Assembly (NCBI GenBank): GCA_965220055.1
Contig: CBDCPE010000004.1
Span: 682,001-746,000 of the forward strand
Length of the DNA: 64,000 nucleotides
Source of the DNA: Bin87 sp965220055
GTDB taxonomy: Bacteria; Chloroflexota; Dehalococcoidia; Lucifugimonadales; UBA3495
Direction: 5' to 3'
Below, one piece after another: positions 9,644-19,774 of the stretch. The translations under genes and the position numbers were made by a program. The notes under the pieces were generated by a model that was not told where the DNA came from, did no database searches, and saw nothing but the letters and a program-made list of their open reading frames with translations. Position 1 is the stretch's first letter, and each line of letters begins with the position of its first letter.

Positions 9644-10520
9644 GAGGGTGTCTAAAAAGATCGAAATTGGGGTAGAGGTATCCAGGCATGATAAGGGCGT
9701 TGGTCGTAACTTAGGGGTATGAAACGACCAGCGTATCCCAGCGACCTCAGCGACCGAGAGTGGCAACTGTTGGAACCCTTGTTGCCGCCGCCCAAACCTG
9801 GTGGTCGACCCGTCAAGTATCCACGCCGGGAAATAGTGAACGCCATGCGCTACGTGCTCCGCACCGGCTGCTCTTGGCGGATGTTGCCCCACGACCTGCC
9901 GCCGTGGCGCATCGTGTTCCATTACTTTCGCACCTGGCGTCGTGATGGCACCTGGCAACGGGCACATGACACCCTGCACGCCATGGTGCGGCAGGCCCAG
10001 GGTCGCCAGGCCAGTCCCAGCGCGGCCATCATCGACAGCCAATCGGTGAAGACCAGTGAAAAAGGGGGCCCAGAGGCTACGACGCTGGCAAGAAGGTGAA
10101 GGGCCGCAAACGCCACATCGTGGTGGACACCCTGGGGCTGCCGCTGGCGGTGGCAGTGCATCCTGCCGATATACAAGACCGGGACGGCGCCCGGTTGGTG
10201 CTGGCCCGACTGCTGGGCCGGTTCCCTCGGCTACAGGTGATCTGGGCTGATGGGGCTTACGGCGGCAAATTGGTAGAGTGGGTCAGGACAGTGTGCGGCT
10301 GGACCTTGGAGTTGGTGCGGCGCCCAGCACAGCAGCATACCTTCCAAGTCCTGCCCCGGCGGTGGGTCGTGGAACGCACCTTCGGGTGGTTGAACCTGCA
10401 ACGGCGGTTGAGCAAGGACTACGAAGCATTGTGTGAAACCACCGAAACCTGGATATACATCGCAATGACCGGCCTCACACTCCGCAGACTGGCCCGCCTT
10501 CCCCATTTTTAGACACCCTC
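9644..10520 (+). mobile_element. IS5-family (IS427-like) element, copy A
   Basis: Inverted ends GAGGGTGTCTAAAAA and TTTTTAGACACCCTC. Flanked by TAA at 9641-9643 and 10521-10523; the second TAA is shared with copy B, which starts at once. It is the first member of an end-to-end array running to 17958. Confidence 0.92.
9719..10512 (+). CDS. IS5-family transposase, orfA-orfB frameshift product (copy A)
   Basis: orfA (9719-10099) is MKRPAYPSDLSDREWQLLEP onward, with the DUF4096-type N-terminus and the first catalytic Asp in IIDSQSVKT. orfB (from about 10080 to 10512) continues as PRGYDAGKKVKGRKRH, with VIWADGAYGGKL (Asp) and RRWVVERTFGWLNLQRRLSKD (Glu). The frames are joined at GAAAAAGGGGGCCC (near 10058) by a -1 shift, the programmed frameshift usual for this IS group. 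No other disruption is present, so this is the best candidate for the active member of the array. Confidence 0.9.
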
Positions 10521-10523
10521 TAA

Positions 10524-11400
10524 GAGGGTGTCTAAAAAGGTTGAGATTGGGGTAGAGGTATCCAGGCGTGATAAGAGCGTTGGTCGTAACGTTGGGGTAT
10601 GAAACGACCAGCCTATCCCAGCGACCTCAGCGACCGAGAATGGCAACTGCTCGAGCCCTTGTTGCCACCGCCCAAACCGGGCGGCCGATCGATCACCTAC
10701 CCCCGGCGGGAGATCGTCAACGCCATCCGCTACGTGCTGCGCACTGGATGCTCCTGGCGGATGCTGCCCCACGACCTGCCGCCCTGGCGCATTGTCTTCC
10801 ACTACTTCCGGACTTGGCGTCGTGATGGCGCCTGGCAACGGGCACATGGCGTCCTGCACGCCGAGCTGCGCCAGGCCCAGGGTCGCCAGGCCAGTCCCAG
10901 CGCGGCCATCATCGACAGCCAATCGGTGAAGACCAGTGAAAAAGGGGGCCCAGAGGCTACGACGCCGGCAAGAAGGTGAAGGGCCGCAAGCGCCACATCG
11001 TGGTGGATACCTTGGGACTGCCGCTGGCGGTGGCAGTGCACCCTGCCGATATACAGGACCGGGACGGCGCCCGGCTGGTGCTGACCCGACTGTTGGGGCG
11101 GTTCCCTCGACTACAGCTGATCTGGGCTGATGGGGCCTACGGCGGCAAATTGGTAGAGTGGGCCAGGACGGTGGGCGGCTGGACCCTGGAGTTGGTGCGG
11201 CGTCCACCACAGCAACATACTTTTCAGGTGCTGCCTCGGCGGTGGGTCGTGGAACGCACCTTTGGTTAGCTGAACCTGCAACGACGGTTGAGCAAGGACT
11301 ACGAAGCGTTGTGTGAAACCACCGAAACTTGGATTTACATCGCAATGACCGGCCTCACCCTGCGCAGACTGGCCCGCCTTCCCCATTTTTAGACACCCTC
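10524..11400 (+). mobile_element. IS5-family (IS427-like) element, copy B
   Basis: Same ends as copy A, separated from it by TAA only. Nearly identical to copy C (17082-17958). On its right is CTAAG, which serves as the target duplication of the IS1380 element. Confidence 0.92.
10599..11392 (+). pseudogene. IS5-family transposase with nonsense codon (copy B)
   Basis: Same orfA and slippery A5G5 tract as copy A. In orfB the conserved FGWLNLQ reads FG-stop-LNLQ, because TGG has become TAG at about 11267-11269, just after the catalytic Glu (VVERTFG). The protein loses its last 44 residues. Copy C carries the same stop, so one of the two was copied after inactivation. Confidence 0.9.
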
Positions 11401-11569
11401 TAAGCCCCAATCCACCGAAGAGATGAGTGTGGCGGCGTGTTGAAGGGTCAAGAAAGTGCTCCTGTGTTCGGGGATAATGGTTTGTGAGAAGGCAAACCCA
11501 CCCCGAAACAGGAGCACTCAATAGATGCTACCACTGGAGCACCCCGATCGCATCCAAATCGCCTTCGAC

Positions 11570-13001
11570 GTAACTGTTCAGAGTTGGTGGGGTGAATTGG
11601 GCGAACTTGGTTTGCGGGTGGCTGGCTTTGGGGGCGGTGGTTATGTCATATAACTGGGATGGATACCGAAATCAATCTCAGGGCAGCTGACCGGGATGTC
11701 CTGATTGGCATCATAGTCCGCCAGCAAGCCATCATCGAGCGGCTGGAGAAGCGGATTGCCCAGTTGGAAGGCCAAGCCAAACCCCAAAGCTCCCGCCGGA
11801 TGCCCGGTCTGAAGCCCAAAGCGGACCGGGAGCCAGCACGTCCCAAGGAGCCACGCAAACCCCGGTTTCACGGCTTTGCCCGATCCCGCATGACGCCCAC
11901 CCACCGAGTGGAGCATGTGGTGGAGCAGTGTCCCGACTGCGGGACCCACTTGTCCGGAGGCTGGGCCCAGCGCACTCGGGAGGTCATCGACCTGCCCCAG
12001 GTTCCGGCGCAGGTAACCGAGCACGTTTACCTGGCCCGCACCTGTCCACAGTGCCGACGCTGCTGTGTTCCCAAAGCACAACTGGACGGCGTGGTGATGG
12101 GCAAGCAGCGTCTGGGGGTCAATGTCATCAGCCTGATTGCAGCCCTGCGGGAGGAGGCCAGGCTGCCGTTACGCACCATCCAATGGTACCTGGACACCGT
12201 GCACGGGCTGCGCCTCAGCCTGGGTGCCATCGTAAATGCCACACGCACCGTGGCGGGCAAAGCGCAGACCGAACTGGCGGGCATACTGGAGCGCGTCCGC
12301 GGCAGCCCAGTGGTCCACGCCGATGAGACCGGCTGGCGTGAAGACGGACACAACGGCTACGTGTGGACTTTCAGCACCTCCGACCAGCGGTACTTCCTGC
12401 GGCGTGGTCGGGGCAAGGCCGTGGTCGACGAAGTCCTGGGCAAGGAGTTTGCTGGCGTGCTGGTCAGCGACTTCTATGCCGCCTACCACCATTACGACGG
12501 TCCCAAGCAACGCTGCTGGGCTCACCTGCTGCGGGACATCCACGACCTGCGTGTCCTCTACCCTGATGATAGATCACTGGCCCAGTGGGCTGACGCCGTC
12601 CACCAACTCTACCGTCAGGCCACGACCTTTACCCACCCTTCAGAACCACCACGCCGCACCGCCCAACTGACCCTGGAAAGGCGACTGCTGGCCCTCTGCC
12701 GTCCATTCCGGGACGACCCGTCGGCCGTCCCGGCCAGACTGTGCCGACGCATGGAGAAGCACATCAAGGAACTCTTCGTCTTCGTGGCCCAACCGGAAGT
12801 GCCGCCGGACAACAATGCCGCCGAGCGCAGCCTGCGCCATTTGGTGGTCAGCCGCAAGGTCAGCGGGGGCACCCGCTCAGCGCAGGGCACCGACACCAAG
12901 ATGACGCTGGCCTCAATCTTCGGCACCTGGCGAGCACAAGCTCTCAACCCCATCGCTGCCTGCCGTCAACTGCTCACTTCCCCTCAACTCTGAACTGTTA
13001 C
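11570..13001 (+). mobile_element. IS66-family element, copy 1
   Basis: Inverted ends GTAACTGTTCAGAG and CTCTGAACTGTTAC. A perfect 8-bp direct repeat CCTTCGAC flanks it (11562-11569, 13002-13009), as expected for IS66. It carries only the large transposase and lacks tnpA/tnpB, as in the ISBst12-type subgroup. The encoded protein is identical to that of copy 2 at 50168-51599. Confidence 0.95.
11659..12993 (+). CDS. IS66-family transposase TnpC
   Basis: 444 residues. The N-terminal leucine-zipper-like coiled coil (DVLIGIIVRQQAIIERLEKR) is followed by a zinc-ribbon segment (QCPDCGTHL, ARTCPQCRRCCVP). The DDE core has VVHADETGWREDG (Asp), GVLVSDFYAAYHHYDG (Asp), CWAHLLRDIHDL and DNNAAERSLRHLVVSRKVSG (Glu). 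The gene ends at TSPQL. No frame damage is present. Identity with the 50-kb copy over the whole protein points to very recent transposition. Confidence 0.95.
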   Translation: MDTEINLRAADRDVLIGIIVRQQAIIERLEKRIAQLEGQAKPQSSRRMPGLKPKADREPARPKEPRKPRFHGFARSRMTPTHRVEHVVEQCPDCGTHLSGGWAQRTREVIDLPQVPAQVTEHVYLARTCPQCRRCCVPKAQLDGVVMGKQRLGVNVISLIAALREEARLPLRTIQWYLDTVHGLRLSLGAIVNATRTVAGKAQTELAGILERVRGSPVVHADETGWREDGHNGYVWTFSTSDQRYFLRRGRGKAVVDEVLGKEFAGVLVSDFYAAYHHYDGPKQRCWAHLLRDIHDLRVLYPDDRSLAQWADAVHQLYRQATTFTHPSEPPRRTAQLTLERRLLALCRPFRDDPSAVPARLCRRMEKHIKELFVFVAQPEVPPDNNAAERSLRHLVVSRKVSGGTRSAQGTDTKMTLASIFGTWRAQALNPIAACRQLLTSPQL

Positions 13002-14858
13002 CCTTCGACGACCACCGCCTGGTCAGCAATGCTGGGTTGATTCTTCCGTCCACGCTGGCTTTGCATCTGGGCCTGCTCCAACTGGTTGATCGGCACCTGG
13101 ACCTGGGCCGTGCCCCAGGCGGGGCCAATCCCGGCGACAAGATGATGACGCTGGTGGCTTCTGCCCTGGCTGGGGGCGACTGCATTGACGACGCCGATGC
13201 GCTGCGTGCTGGCAGGACGGCGCGGGTGCTGGGCTGTACGGTGAAGGCGCCGTCCACCCTGGGGACCTTCCTGCGGAGCTTCCGGTGGGGCCACGCGCGC
13301 CAGCTGGATCGGGTGAGCCGGGAGCTGCTGGCACGGGCCTGGGGTGCCGGAGCGGGACCTGGCGACGGGCCGTTGACCATTGACCTGGACTCTACCATCT
13401 GCGAGACCTACGGACTTGCCAAGGAAGGGGCACGCCGTCACGGCTACACTGGGCAGCGGGGCTATCACCCGCTGTTGGCTGTTGCCGCCGGCACTGGCGA
13501 CGTGCTGATGGCCCGACTGCGCCAGGGCCGAGCCAACACCGTTCGGGGCGCCGCCCACTTCCTGCGTGAGACGGTGAGCCGAGTGCGCTACGCCGGAGCC
13601 ACGGGATCACTCACCGTGCGGGCCGACAGCGGCTGCTATGCCCACGCCCTGGTCGCGGTCTGTCGCAAGACCAATGTCCGCTTCTCCATCACCGTCCGCC
13701 AGCACCAGAGCCTGCGCCATCTGATCGAGGCCATACCAGAGACGGACTGGATGCCCATCCCTTACTGGATGGACGGCGCCGCCGACGTGGCCGAAACTAC
13801 CTACACCCCCTTCGAGACCGAGCCCGACGCCGCGCCGGTGCGCCTCATCGTCTGGCGGGCGAAGCCCGCGCCCGACTCCCAACTGGCGCTGATCGTCAAC
13901 TACAGCTATCACGGCTTCGTCACCGACCGGGAGGGCGATACCCTGGAACTGGAAGCCGACCATCGTCGCCACGCCGAGATTGAGAATGCCATCCGCGACC
14001 TCAAGTACGGCGTCGGGCTCAACCATCTCCCCTCGGGCCGCTTCGCCGCCAACGCCGCCTGGCTGGCCACCCAAGTCATCGCCCACAACCTCGCCCGCTG
14101 GACCGCGCGCATCGGTCTGGGTCAGCAGGTGGTAACCACCAAGACCCTCCGGCGCCGCTTCTTCGCCCTGGCCGGACGGCTCACCCGCTCGGCCCGCCAT
14201 TTCACCTTGCATCTCCCCCAATGCTGGCCCTGGGAAACCCAGTTCACTCACGCCCTCACTCGATTGCGTACCCTGCCATCTCCTTCCTGACCGAGCCGTC
14301 GGCGCCGAACCCATCCACCATACCTCCCAACGGCCTCCCAGATCCCCGCCAGGCTGGTCTCCCAGTGTCTCCCCATGTGCGCCGGCCTGGCAATATCGCC
14401 CAACACCGCCGCTGTGGGCCGTCCAAATCCCCTCAGCATGGCGGCCGCACCCCCCACTCCGGCCACATCTTTGGGATCAGGGCCTCATCGTCTTTGTCTC
14501 TTGCCTCACATCCCCCTTCTCTCCCACATGCCTGCATCCTTTCGGTGGATTCGGGCTAAGAGGGTGTCTAAAAAGGGTTCGATTGGTATAGAGGAATGCA
14601 GGCGGGAATTGCGGGTTGGGCGTAGTGTTGCGGCATGAAGAGACCGGCTTATCCCAGCGACCTCAGCGACCGAGAGTGGCAACTGCTGGAACCCCTGTTG
14701 ACGCCGCCCAAACCTGGTGGTCGACCCGTCAAGTATCCACGCCGGGAAATAGTGAACGCCATGCGCTACGTGCTCCGCACCGGCTGCTCTTGGCGGATGT
14801 TGCCCCACGACCTGCCACCCTGGCGCATTGCCTTCCACTACTTCCGCACCTGGCGTAG

Positions 14859-16493
14859 TGTCGATGTCCAGCGTAAAGGTCCGCGCTAACTGGCCAGCGA
14901 AAATGTCACACCATGGAGAATGTGACATTGACGCCGAAAGAGCAGAGTAGACTTCAGGTTCTCAACAGCCTGCTGGCCGAACAGATTACGTTGGACCAGG
15001 CGGCCGAGTTGATGGGAGTGAGCACGCGCCACGCACGACGCATGTTTGCTGCCTACCGCGAGTACGGAGCGGGCGCTCTGGCCCATGGACATCGGGACCG
15101 TAAACCGTCCAACGCCACACCCGAGGCGGTGATCGCCGACCTGGTGCGCTTGGCCAAGACCAAGTATGAGGGAGCGAACCACACCCATCTCGCAGAGTTG
15201 CTGGCGGAACGGGAAGGCATCCACATCGGCCGGACCACGCTGCGGCGCATCCTGTTGAACGCCGGGTTGAGCAGTCCCCGCCGTCGCCGCCAACCGAAGC
15301 ACCGGGTCCGTCGCCAACGGATGCCCCCAGAGGGCATGCTGATCCAGCTGGACGGCAGTTATCACCGATGGCTGGGCGACAACAGCCCACCATTCACGCT
15401 GCTGCTGGCGGTGGACGACGCCACCGGCGCGGTGGTCAATGCCTGGTTCTGCCCGCAGGAGGACAGCCTCAACTACTTCCTGCTGATGCAGGGTCTGCTC
15501 CGGCGCCGCGGCATTCCCTTTGCCCTATATACCGACCGCCACGCGGTCTTCAAGCACAAGTCGGAACACCAGCCCAATGGCACGCCCACCCAGTTCCGAC
15601 GGGCCATGGCAGAACTGGGTATGCAGACGATTTTCGCTCTTTCTCCTCAGGCCAAAGGATGGGTGGAACGTACCGCGGGAACCTTTCAGGACCGGCTGAT
15701 CACGGAACTCCGGTTGGCGGGAGCAACCACCATGGAGCAGGCGAAGGCTGTACTCGAGCAATTCCTGCCCCGCTTCAATCGGCGTTTCCAGGTTCCCGCC
15801 CAGTGTCCTCATCCCGCATTCCAACCCTTGCCGTCAGATCTGCATCTGGAGCAGGTCCTGTGTTTCAAGCACAAAAGGAGAGTAGCCCGAGACAACACCG
15901 TAAAGTTCCAGAGGCATACTCTGCAACTGCTGCCCGGTCGGCGACGCCGCAGCTATGCTGGCGCGACTGTGCTGGTGCTGCAAGGCCTGGACGGCCGGCT
16001 GTCGCTGCAGCATGAGGGACGCAGCGTTGCCGCCCAAGAGGCGCCGCCAAGTCCAGGAACCTTGCGAAACGGCATTACGCCTTCCTCAGGTGATCCCATC
16101 CCGTCTCCGTTCCCTGAAGGCCGCAGTGAACTGCGGGAACCAGTCCCCGAATTACTGGCAATGGTAGCCGCAGAGAACGGTCGCTCCTCCGTCATCGTCG
16201 ATGAAGACGTGGCAACAATGACGGTGACCGCTGCGCCCAGGAGGCCGACGTTTCTGCAAAGGGCCCGATGGGAAGCAGTGCAGAAGGCCAAGCTCGACGG
16301 CATGTCCATGCGCAAGATGGCCAGGGAGTTGGGTCTCCACCGAGATACCGTGAGGCGGTACATCGATGCCGAAAGTCCGCCAACGCGCCAGGTACCGGGA
16401 ACCCTGCCGGCATCGACATCTGGTACGATCCCGGACTAGACAGGTGACATTTTCGCTGAACACTTAGGCGGACATTTCCCCTGAACGTCGACA
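14859..16493 (+). mobile_element. ISNCY-like element, copy 1
   Basis: Begins TGTCGATGTCC and ends with the complement-like GAACGTCGACA, flanked by a perfect 8-bp repeat TGGCGTAG (14851-14858, 16494-16501). It has one long intact transposase gene. A truncated relative lies at 45912-47148. Confidence 0.88.
14913..16439 (+). CDS. ISNCY-type transposase with integrase core
   Basis: 508 residues. Two N-terminal helix-turn-helix segments are followed by YEGANHTHLAELLAEREGI. The catalytic core shows GMLIQLDGSYHRWLGD (Asp), FALYTDRHAVF (Asp) and SPQAKGWVERTAGTFQDRL (Glu). The C-terminal extension ends with a second HTH-like segment (KLDGMSMRKMARELGLHRDT). The start MENVTLTPKEQ lies right after the left inverted end. 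The frame is complete, so this is a potentially active IS. Confidence 0.85.
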   Translation: MENVTLTPKEQSRLQVLNSLLAEQITLDQAAELMGVSTRHARRMFAAYREYGAGALAHGHRDRKPSNATPEAVIADLVRLAKTKYEGANHTHLAELLAEREGIHIGRTTLRRILLNAGLSSPRRRRQPKHRVRRQRMPPEGMLIQLDGSYHRWLGDNSPPFTLLLAVDDATGAVVNAWFCPQEDSLNYFLLMQGLLRRRGIPFALYTDRHAVFKHKSEHQPNGTPTQFRRAMAELGMQTIFALSPQAKGWVERTAGTFQDRLITELRLAGATTMEQAKAVLEQFLPRFNRRFQVPAQCPHPAFQPLPSDLHLEQVLCFKHKRRVARDNTVKFQRHTLQLLPGRRRRSYAGATVLVLQGLDGRLSLQHEGRSVAAQEAPPSPGTLRNGITPSSGDPIPSPFPEGRSELREPVPELLAMVAAENGRSSVIVDEDVATMTVTAAPRRPTFLQRARWEAVQKAKLDGMSMRKMARELGLHRDTVRRYIDAESPPTRQVPGTLPASTSGTIPD

Positions 16494-17081
16494 TGGCGTA
16501 GGGACGGTACTTGGCAACGGGCCAATGACACGCTGCACGCCAGCGTGCGACAGGCTGAGGAACGCCCGGCCAGCCCCAGCGCCGCGGTGATTGACAGCCA
16601 GTCGGTGAAGACCACCGAAAAAGGGGGCCCAGAGGCTATGACGCGGGGAAGAAGGTAAAGGGCCGCAAACGTCATATCGTGGTCGATACCCTGGGGCTGC
16701 TGCTGGCGGTGGCAGTGCATCCCGCCGACATACAGGACCGAGACGGAGCACGGTTGGTGCTGCAGCATTTGGTGGGTCGCTACGATCGGCTGAAAGTGAT
16801 CTGGGCCGACGGGGCCTACGGTGGCAAGCTGGTGGAGTGGGCCCAGGCTGTTGGGGGCTGGAGCCTGGAACTGGTGCGCCGTCCCGCTCGGCAGCACACC
16901 TTCCAGGTGTTGCCCCGAGGTGGGTGGTGGAACGGACCTTCGGATGGCTGAACCTGCAACGGCGGTTGAGCAAGGACTACGAAGCGTTGTGCGAGACCAC
17001 CGAAACCTGGTTGTACATCGCCATGACTGGGCTCATGCTCCGCCGACTAGCATACAGCAAGCCTTTTTAGACACCCTCTAA

Positions 17082-17958
17082 GAGGGTGTCTAAAAAGGTT
17101 GAGATTGGGGTAGAGGTATCCAGGCGTGATAAGAGCGTTGGTCGTAACGTTGGGGTATGAAACGACCAGCCTATCCCAGCGACCTCAGCGACCGAGAATG
17201 GCAACTGCTCGAGCCCTTGTTGCCACCGCCCAAACCGGGCGGCCGATCGATCACCTACCCCCGGCGGGAGATCGTCAACGCCATCCGCTACGTGCTGCGC
17301 ACTGGATGCTCCTGGCGGATGCTGCCCCACGACCTGCCGCCCTGGCGCATTGTCTTCCACTACTTCCGGACTTGGCGTCGTGATGGCGCCTGGCAACGGG
17401 CACATGGCGTCCTGCACGCCGAGCTGCGCCAGGCCCAGGGTCGCCAGGCCAGTCCCAGCGCGGCCATCATCGACAGCCAATCGGTGAAGACCAGTGAAAA
17501 AGGGGGCCCAGAGGCTACGACGCCGGCAAGAAGGTGAAGGGCCGCAAGCGCCACATCGTGGTGGATACCTTGGGACTGCCGCTGGCGGTGGCAGTGCACC
17601 CTGCCGATATACAGGACCGGGACGGCGCCCGGTTGGTGCTGACCCGACTGTTGGGGCGGTTCCCTCGACTACAGCTGATCTGGGCTGATGGGGCCTACGG
17701 CGGCAAATTGGTAGAGTGGGCCAGGACGGTGGGCGGCTGGACCCTGGAGTTGGTGCGGCGTCCACCACAGCAACATACTTTTCAGGTGCTGCCCCGGAGG
17801 TGGGTCGTGGAACGCACCTTTGGTTAGCTGAACCTGCAACGGCGGTTGAGCAAGGACTACGAAGCATTGTGTGAAACCACCGAAACTTGGATTTACATCG
17901 CAATGACCGGCCTCACCCTGCGCAGACTGGCCCGCCTTCCCCATTTTTAGACACCCTC
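17082..17958 (+). mobile_element. IS5-family (IS427-like) element, copy C
   Basis: Last member of the array, bounded by TAA at 17079-17081 and TAA at 17959-17961. Nearly identical to copy B, with only a few base differences (for example near 17632 and 17795). Confidence 0.92.
17157..17950 (+). pseudogene. IS5-family transposase with nonsense codon (copy C)
   Basis: Same structure as copy B, including the TAG that replaces Trp after VVERTFG (about 17825-17827). The A5G5 frameshift site is retained. Inactive unless the truncated protein suffices. Sharing a null mutation with copy B shows that a dead copy was duplicated or moved in trans. Confidence 0.9.
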
Positions 17959-17961
17959 TAA

Positions 17962-18056
17962 GTCGTCATTGACAGCGCTGGCGACGAAACCATTGGTATC
18001 TATGCCGAGGATGGCCGTCGCCGGTGACGTTTCCGGCTCCAACGCTTGGTTTGCTA
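17962..18056 (+). other. Short non-IS island between two IS clusters
   Basis: 95 bp that belong to neither neighbouring element. If the 9644-17958 array is removed, this joins directly to the sequence upstream of the exonuclease-RecQ start, so it probably held that gene's promoter region. A short plus-strand reading (VIDSAGDETIGIYAEDGRR then stop) could be the tail of a lost gene. I cannot support more. Confidence 0.4.
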
Positions 18057-18410
18057 GGGAGTGTCGTCAAAATAATTTGGTCCACAGTACCAGTGCGCGG
18101 ATTTGGCAAATTGCCAGGAATGAAGCTGTGCTTTCGGCATAACGGGTTGCCACCAATCCCCGTAATCCTGCGGCAAATCCCGCCACGGCGACCCAGTACG
18201 CAAGATCCAAAACACCGCGTTCAGAAACCGACGGTTGTCCTGAGCCTGCCGTCCCACCTTGCCTGCTTCCCCGGCAAGTCAGATCGCAGGCGTTTCCAAA
18301 CCCGGTCCGAAAGGTCATGACGACCATGCGATGCAATCACACCCGACACCTTCTACACCATTACTCCGCATTGCGACGCACCATCCACTACCTAATTTGA
18401 CGATACTCCC
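18057..18410 (-). mobile_element. MITE-like internally deleted IS5 (IS1031-like) element
   Basis: 354 bp with the same type of ends as the neighbouring element (GGGAGTGTCGTCAAAAT and TTTGACGATACTCCC). Inside, an N-terminal transposase fragment (DNRRFLNAVFWILRTGSPW) is fused to the extreme C-terminus (VATRYAESTASFLAICQIRA) across a large deletion. It is separated from the full element on its right only by TAATTA. A non-autonomous derivative. Confidence 0.8.
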
Positions 18411-18416
18411 TAATTA

Positions 18417-19256
18417 GTGTCGTCAAAAAAGTTTGCTCCAGACCATCACGGCCCGGAGCTGGCAGATGGCCGAGTATGACGCCGTTCTCTTGGCATAACG
18501 GGTCGCAACCCCTCGCCACTGCTTGAATTTCAGGAATCCGTTCTCCACCAAGTGCCGCAACTTGTACAGCGCCCGGTCATAGTCCCGCTTTTCCCTCCGG
18601 TTGCTCTTGGGCGGTATTACTGGGTTAATTCCCCGATCCACAGCAGCAGCTACGATTTCGTTGGTGTCATAAGCCTTGTCTGCCAGCAAGCACTCCGCTG
18701 CAATGCCTTCCATCAGGGGCAGTGCCTGGGTACAATCGGCCGTCGTGCCTGCGGTTACCATCAGCCTCACCGGCATACCGTGGGAGTCCACCGCCAAGTG
18801 CAGCTTGCTGTTCAGCCCCCTTTTGTGCGGCCTATGGCTTGGTTGCCACCACGGGCCCCAGCGCTGTGGGGATGGGCCTTGATATAGCTGGCGTCTATCA
18901 TCAGCCACTCATAATCGGGGTCGTCAATCACTTCCTCCAGCAACTTGGCCCATTCGCCGCGGTCTCGCCAGCGGCAGAAGCGGCGGTGAGTGTTCTTCCA
19001 GTCTCCGTAGTCCGAGGGCAAATCGCGCCAAGGAGCGCCGGTGCGCAGAATCCAGCACACCGCGTCGATAAACTGCCGGTTGTCATGGGCCGGCCGGCCT
19101 CGCTTGCCCTCTCCCGCGGGCAGATGCGGCCTCAGCCGCTGCCAAACGGCAACGGTCATGTCATGGCGGCGGTGCGCTGCCGTCATACTCCCCACCTTCC
19201 ACACTCTCCCTATTTCCAGCAATCTACCACCCTCTCACCATTTTGACGACACCCCT
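18417..19256 (-). mobile_element. IS5-family (IS1031-like) element, copy 1
   Basis: Ends GTGTCGTCAAAA and TTTTGACGACAC with TTA/TAG outside. Inverted relative to the near-identical copy 2 at 24612-25450. The two bracket the helicase and VapBC region. Confidence 0.88.
18423..19222 (-). CDS. IS5-family transposase, orfA-orfB (IS1031-like, copy 1)
   Basis: orfA (19222-18812) contains MTAAHRRHDMTVAVWQRLRP and the first Asp in WLMIDASYIKAHPHSAGARG. orfB (to 18423) contains LNSKLHLAVDSHGMPV, ECLLADKAYDTNEI (Asp) and RREKRDYDRALYKLRHLVEN (Glu region). The frames meet at AAAAGGGGGCTGA (about 18815), where a -1 shift bypasses the stop, a programmed frameshift of the same A/G type as in the IS427-like copies. 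Confidence 0.87.
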
Positions 19257-19430
19257 TAGCAGAATTGCACGCTCCGGCTTTTTGCCCAACTGGGCTGCCA
19301 CGAGGGGGTGCAATCCGGTCAGCTAATTCAGTCCCTTAATAAATCACAATATCCCAAACCCTGTGTGTAGTACGTAAGGTACATTGACGACATTGTGTAC
19401 GTCGCGCTGTCAATGGACCAGGAGCGTGAT

Positions 19431-19768
19431 ATGACGATGACACAGTTCCCCTCGACCTGGACGCACTTCCGGCCCCGGCAGTCCGATATCGCAGACGTCG
19501 TACGACTTTGGACGACACGTCGGACATCGCGACCGAGAAGTCGAAAGTCGCGGCATGGGGAGCTGACTACCACATCAAACGGTGGGACGAACGGACGCCG
19601 GAGCAGCAGAGGCTCATAGCCAACTACCTGCGACTGTTTTCCGTATGGCTGATGAAGGCCGGCCATCTGCCGGAAACCGCCCAGCCGTTGGTGGACGACC
19701 CCAAGCCCACTCCGCCCTCGTGGACCGGTGCCCGCGAACACCCTACGGCTCTCCGCTCGAATTCCTGA
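19431..19768 (+). pseudogene. Small hypothetical protein, frameshifted
   Basis: MTMTQFPSTWTHFRPRQSDI starts in one frame and continues after a shift near 19505 as DDTSDIATEKSKVAAWGADY and HIKRWDERTPEQQRLIANYL to a stop at 19766-19768. The composition (no low complexity, balanced) looks like a real soluble protein of about 110 residues with a helical middle. I recognise no family. An IS5-type element borders it on the left and an IS1380 remnant on the right. The region 19257-19430 holds no gene I can see. Confidence 0.45.
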
Positions 19769-19774
19769 GGGGGT

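Larger units (their letters stand above)
11525..14290 (+). pseudogene. IS1380-family transposase, split by IS66 after residue 15
   Basis: The first 15 codons (MLPLEHPDRIQIAFD, 11525-11569) precede IS66. Coding resumes at 13010 with DHRLVSNAGLILPSTLAL, so removing IS66 and one 8-bp duplication gives an intact reading frame of about 442 residues. The DDE domain shows LTIDLDSTICETYG (Asp), VRADSGCYA (Asp) and ADHRRHAEIENAIRDLK (Glu). An internal start could still yield the truncated 417-residue product. Precise excision would restore the gene, so inactivation looks recent. Confidence 0.88.
11405..14555 (+). mobile_element. IS1380-family element, interrupted by IS66
   Basis: Inverted ends CCCCAATCCACCGAA and TTCGGTGGATTCGGG, with CTAAG repeated outside at 11400-11404 and 14556-14560. 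It inserted at the TAA junction between two IS5 copies. About 265 bp after the transposase (14291-14555) hold nothing I can recognise. A truncated relative lies at 19775-20050. Confidence 0.85.
14635..17070 (+). pseudogene. IS5-family transposase, copy D (interrupted)
   Basis: The orfA start MKRPAYPSDLSDREWQLLEP runs to YFRTWR at 14858. It resumes at 16502 with RDGTWQRANDTLHASVRQAE and the A5G5 slippery site at about 16618. orfB then continues (VIWADGAYGGKLVEW, FGWLNLQRRLSKDYEALCE). An extra base near 16918 (CCCGAGGTGGGTGG) also shifts the frame around VLPR-WVVERTF. The sequence is more divergent than copies A-C. Confidence 0.85.
14560..17078 (+). mobile_element. IS5-family (IS427-like) element, copy D, split by an ISNCY-like element
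   Basis: Left end GAGGGTGTCTAAAAA at 14560 and right end TTTTTAGACACCCTC at 17078. It is divided by the element at 14859-16493, with TGGCGTAG duplicated on both sides. It is followed by TAA and copy C. Confidence 0.9.
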
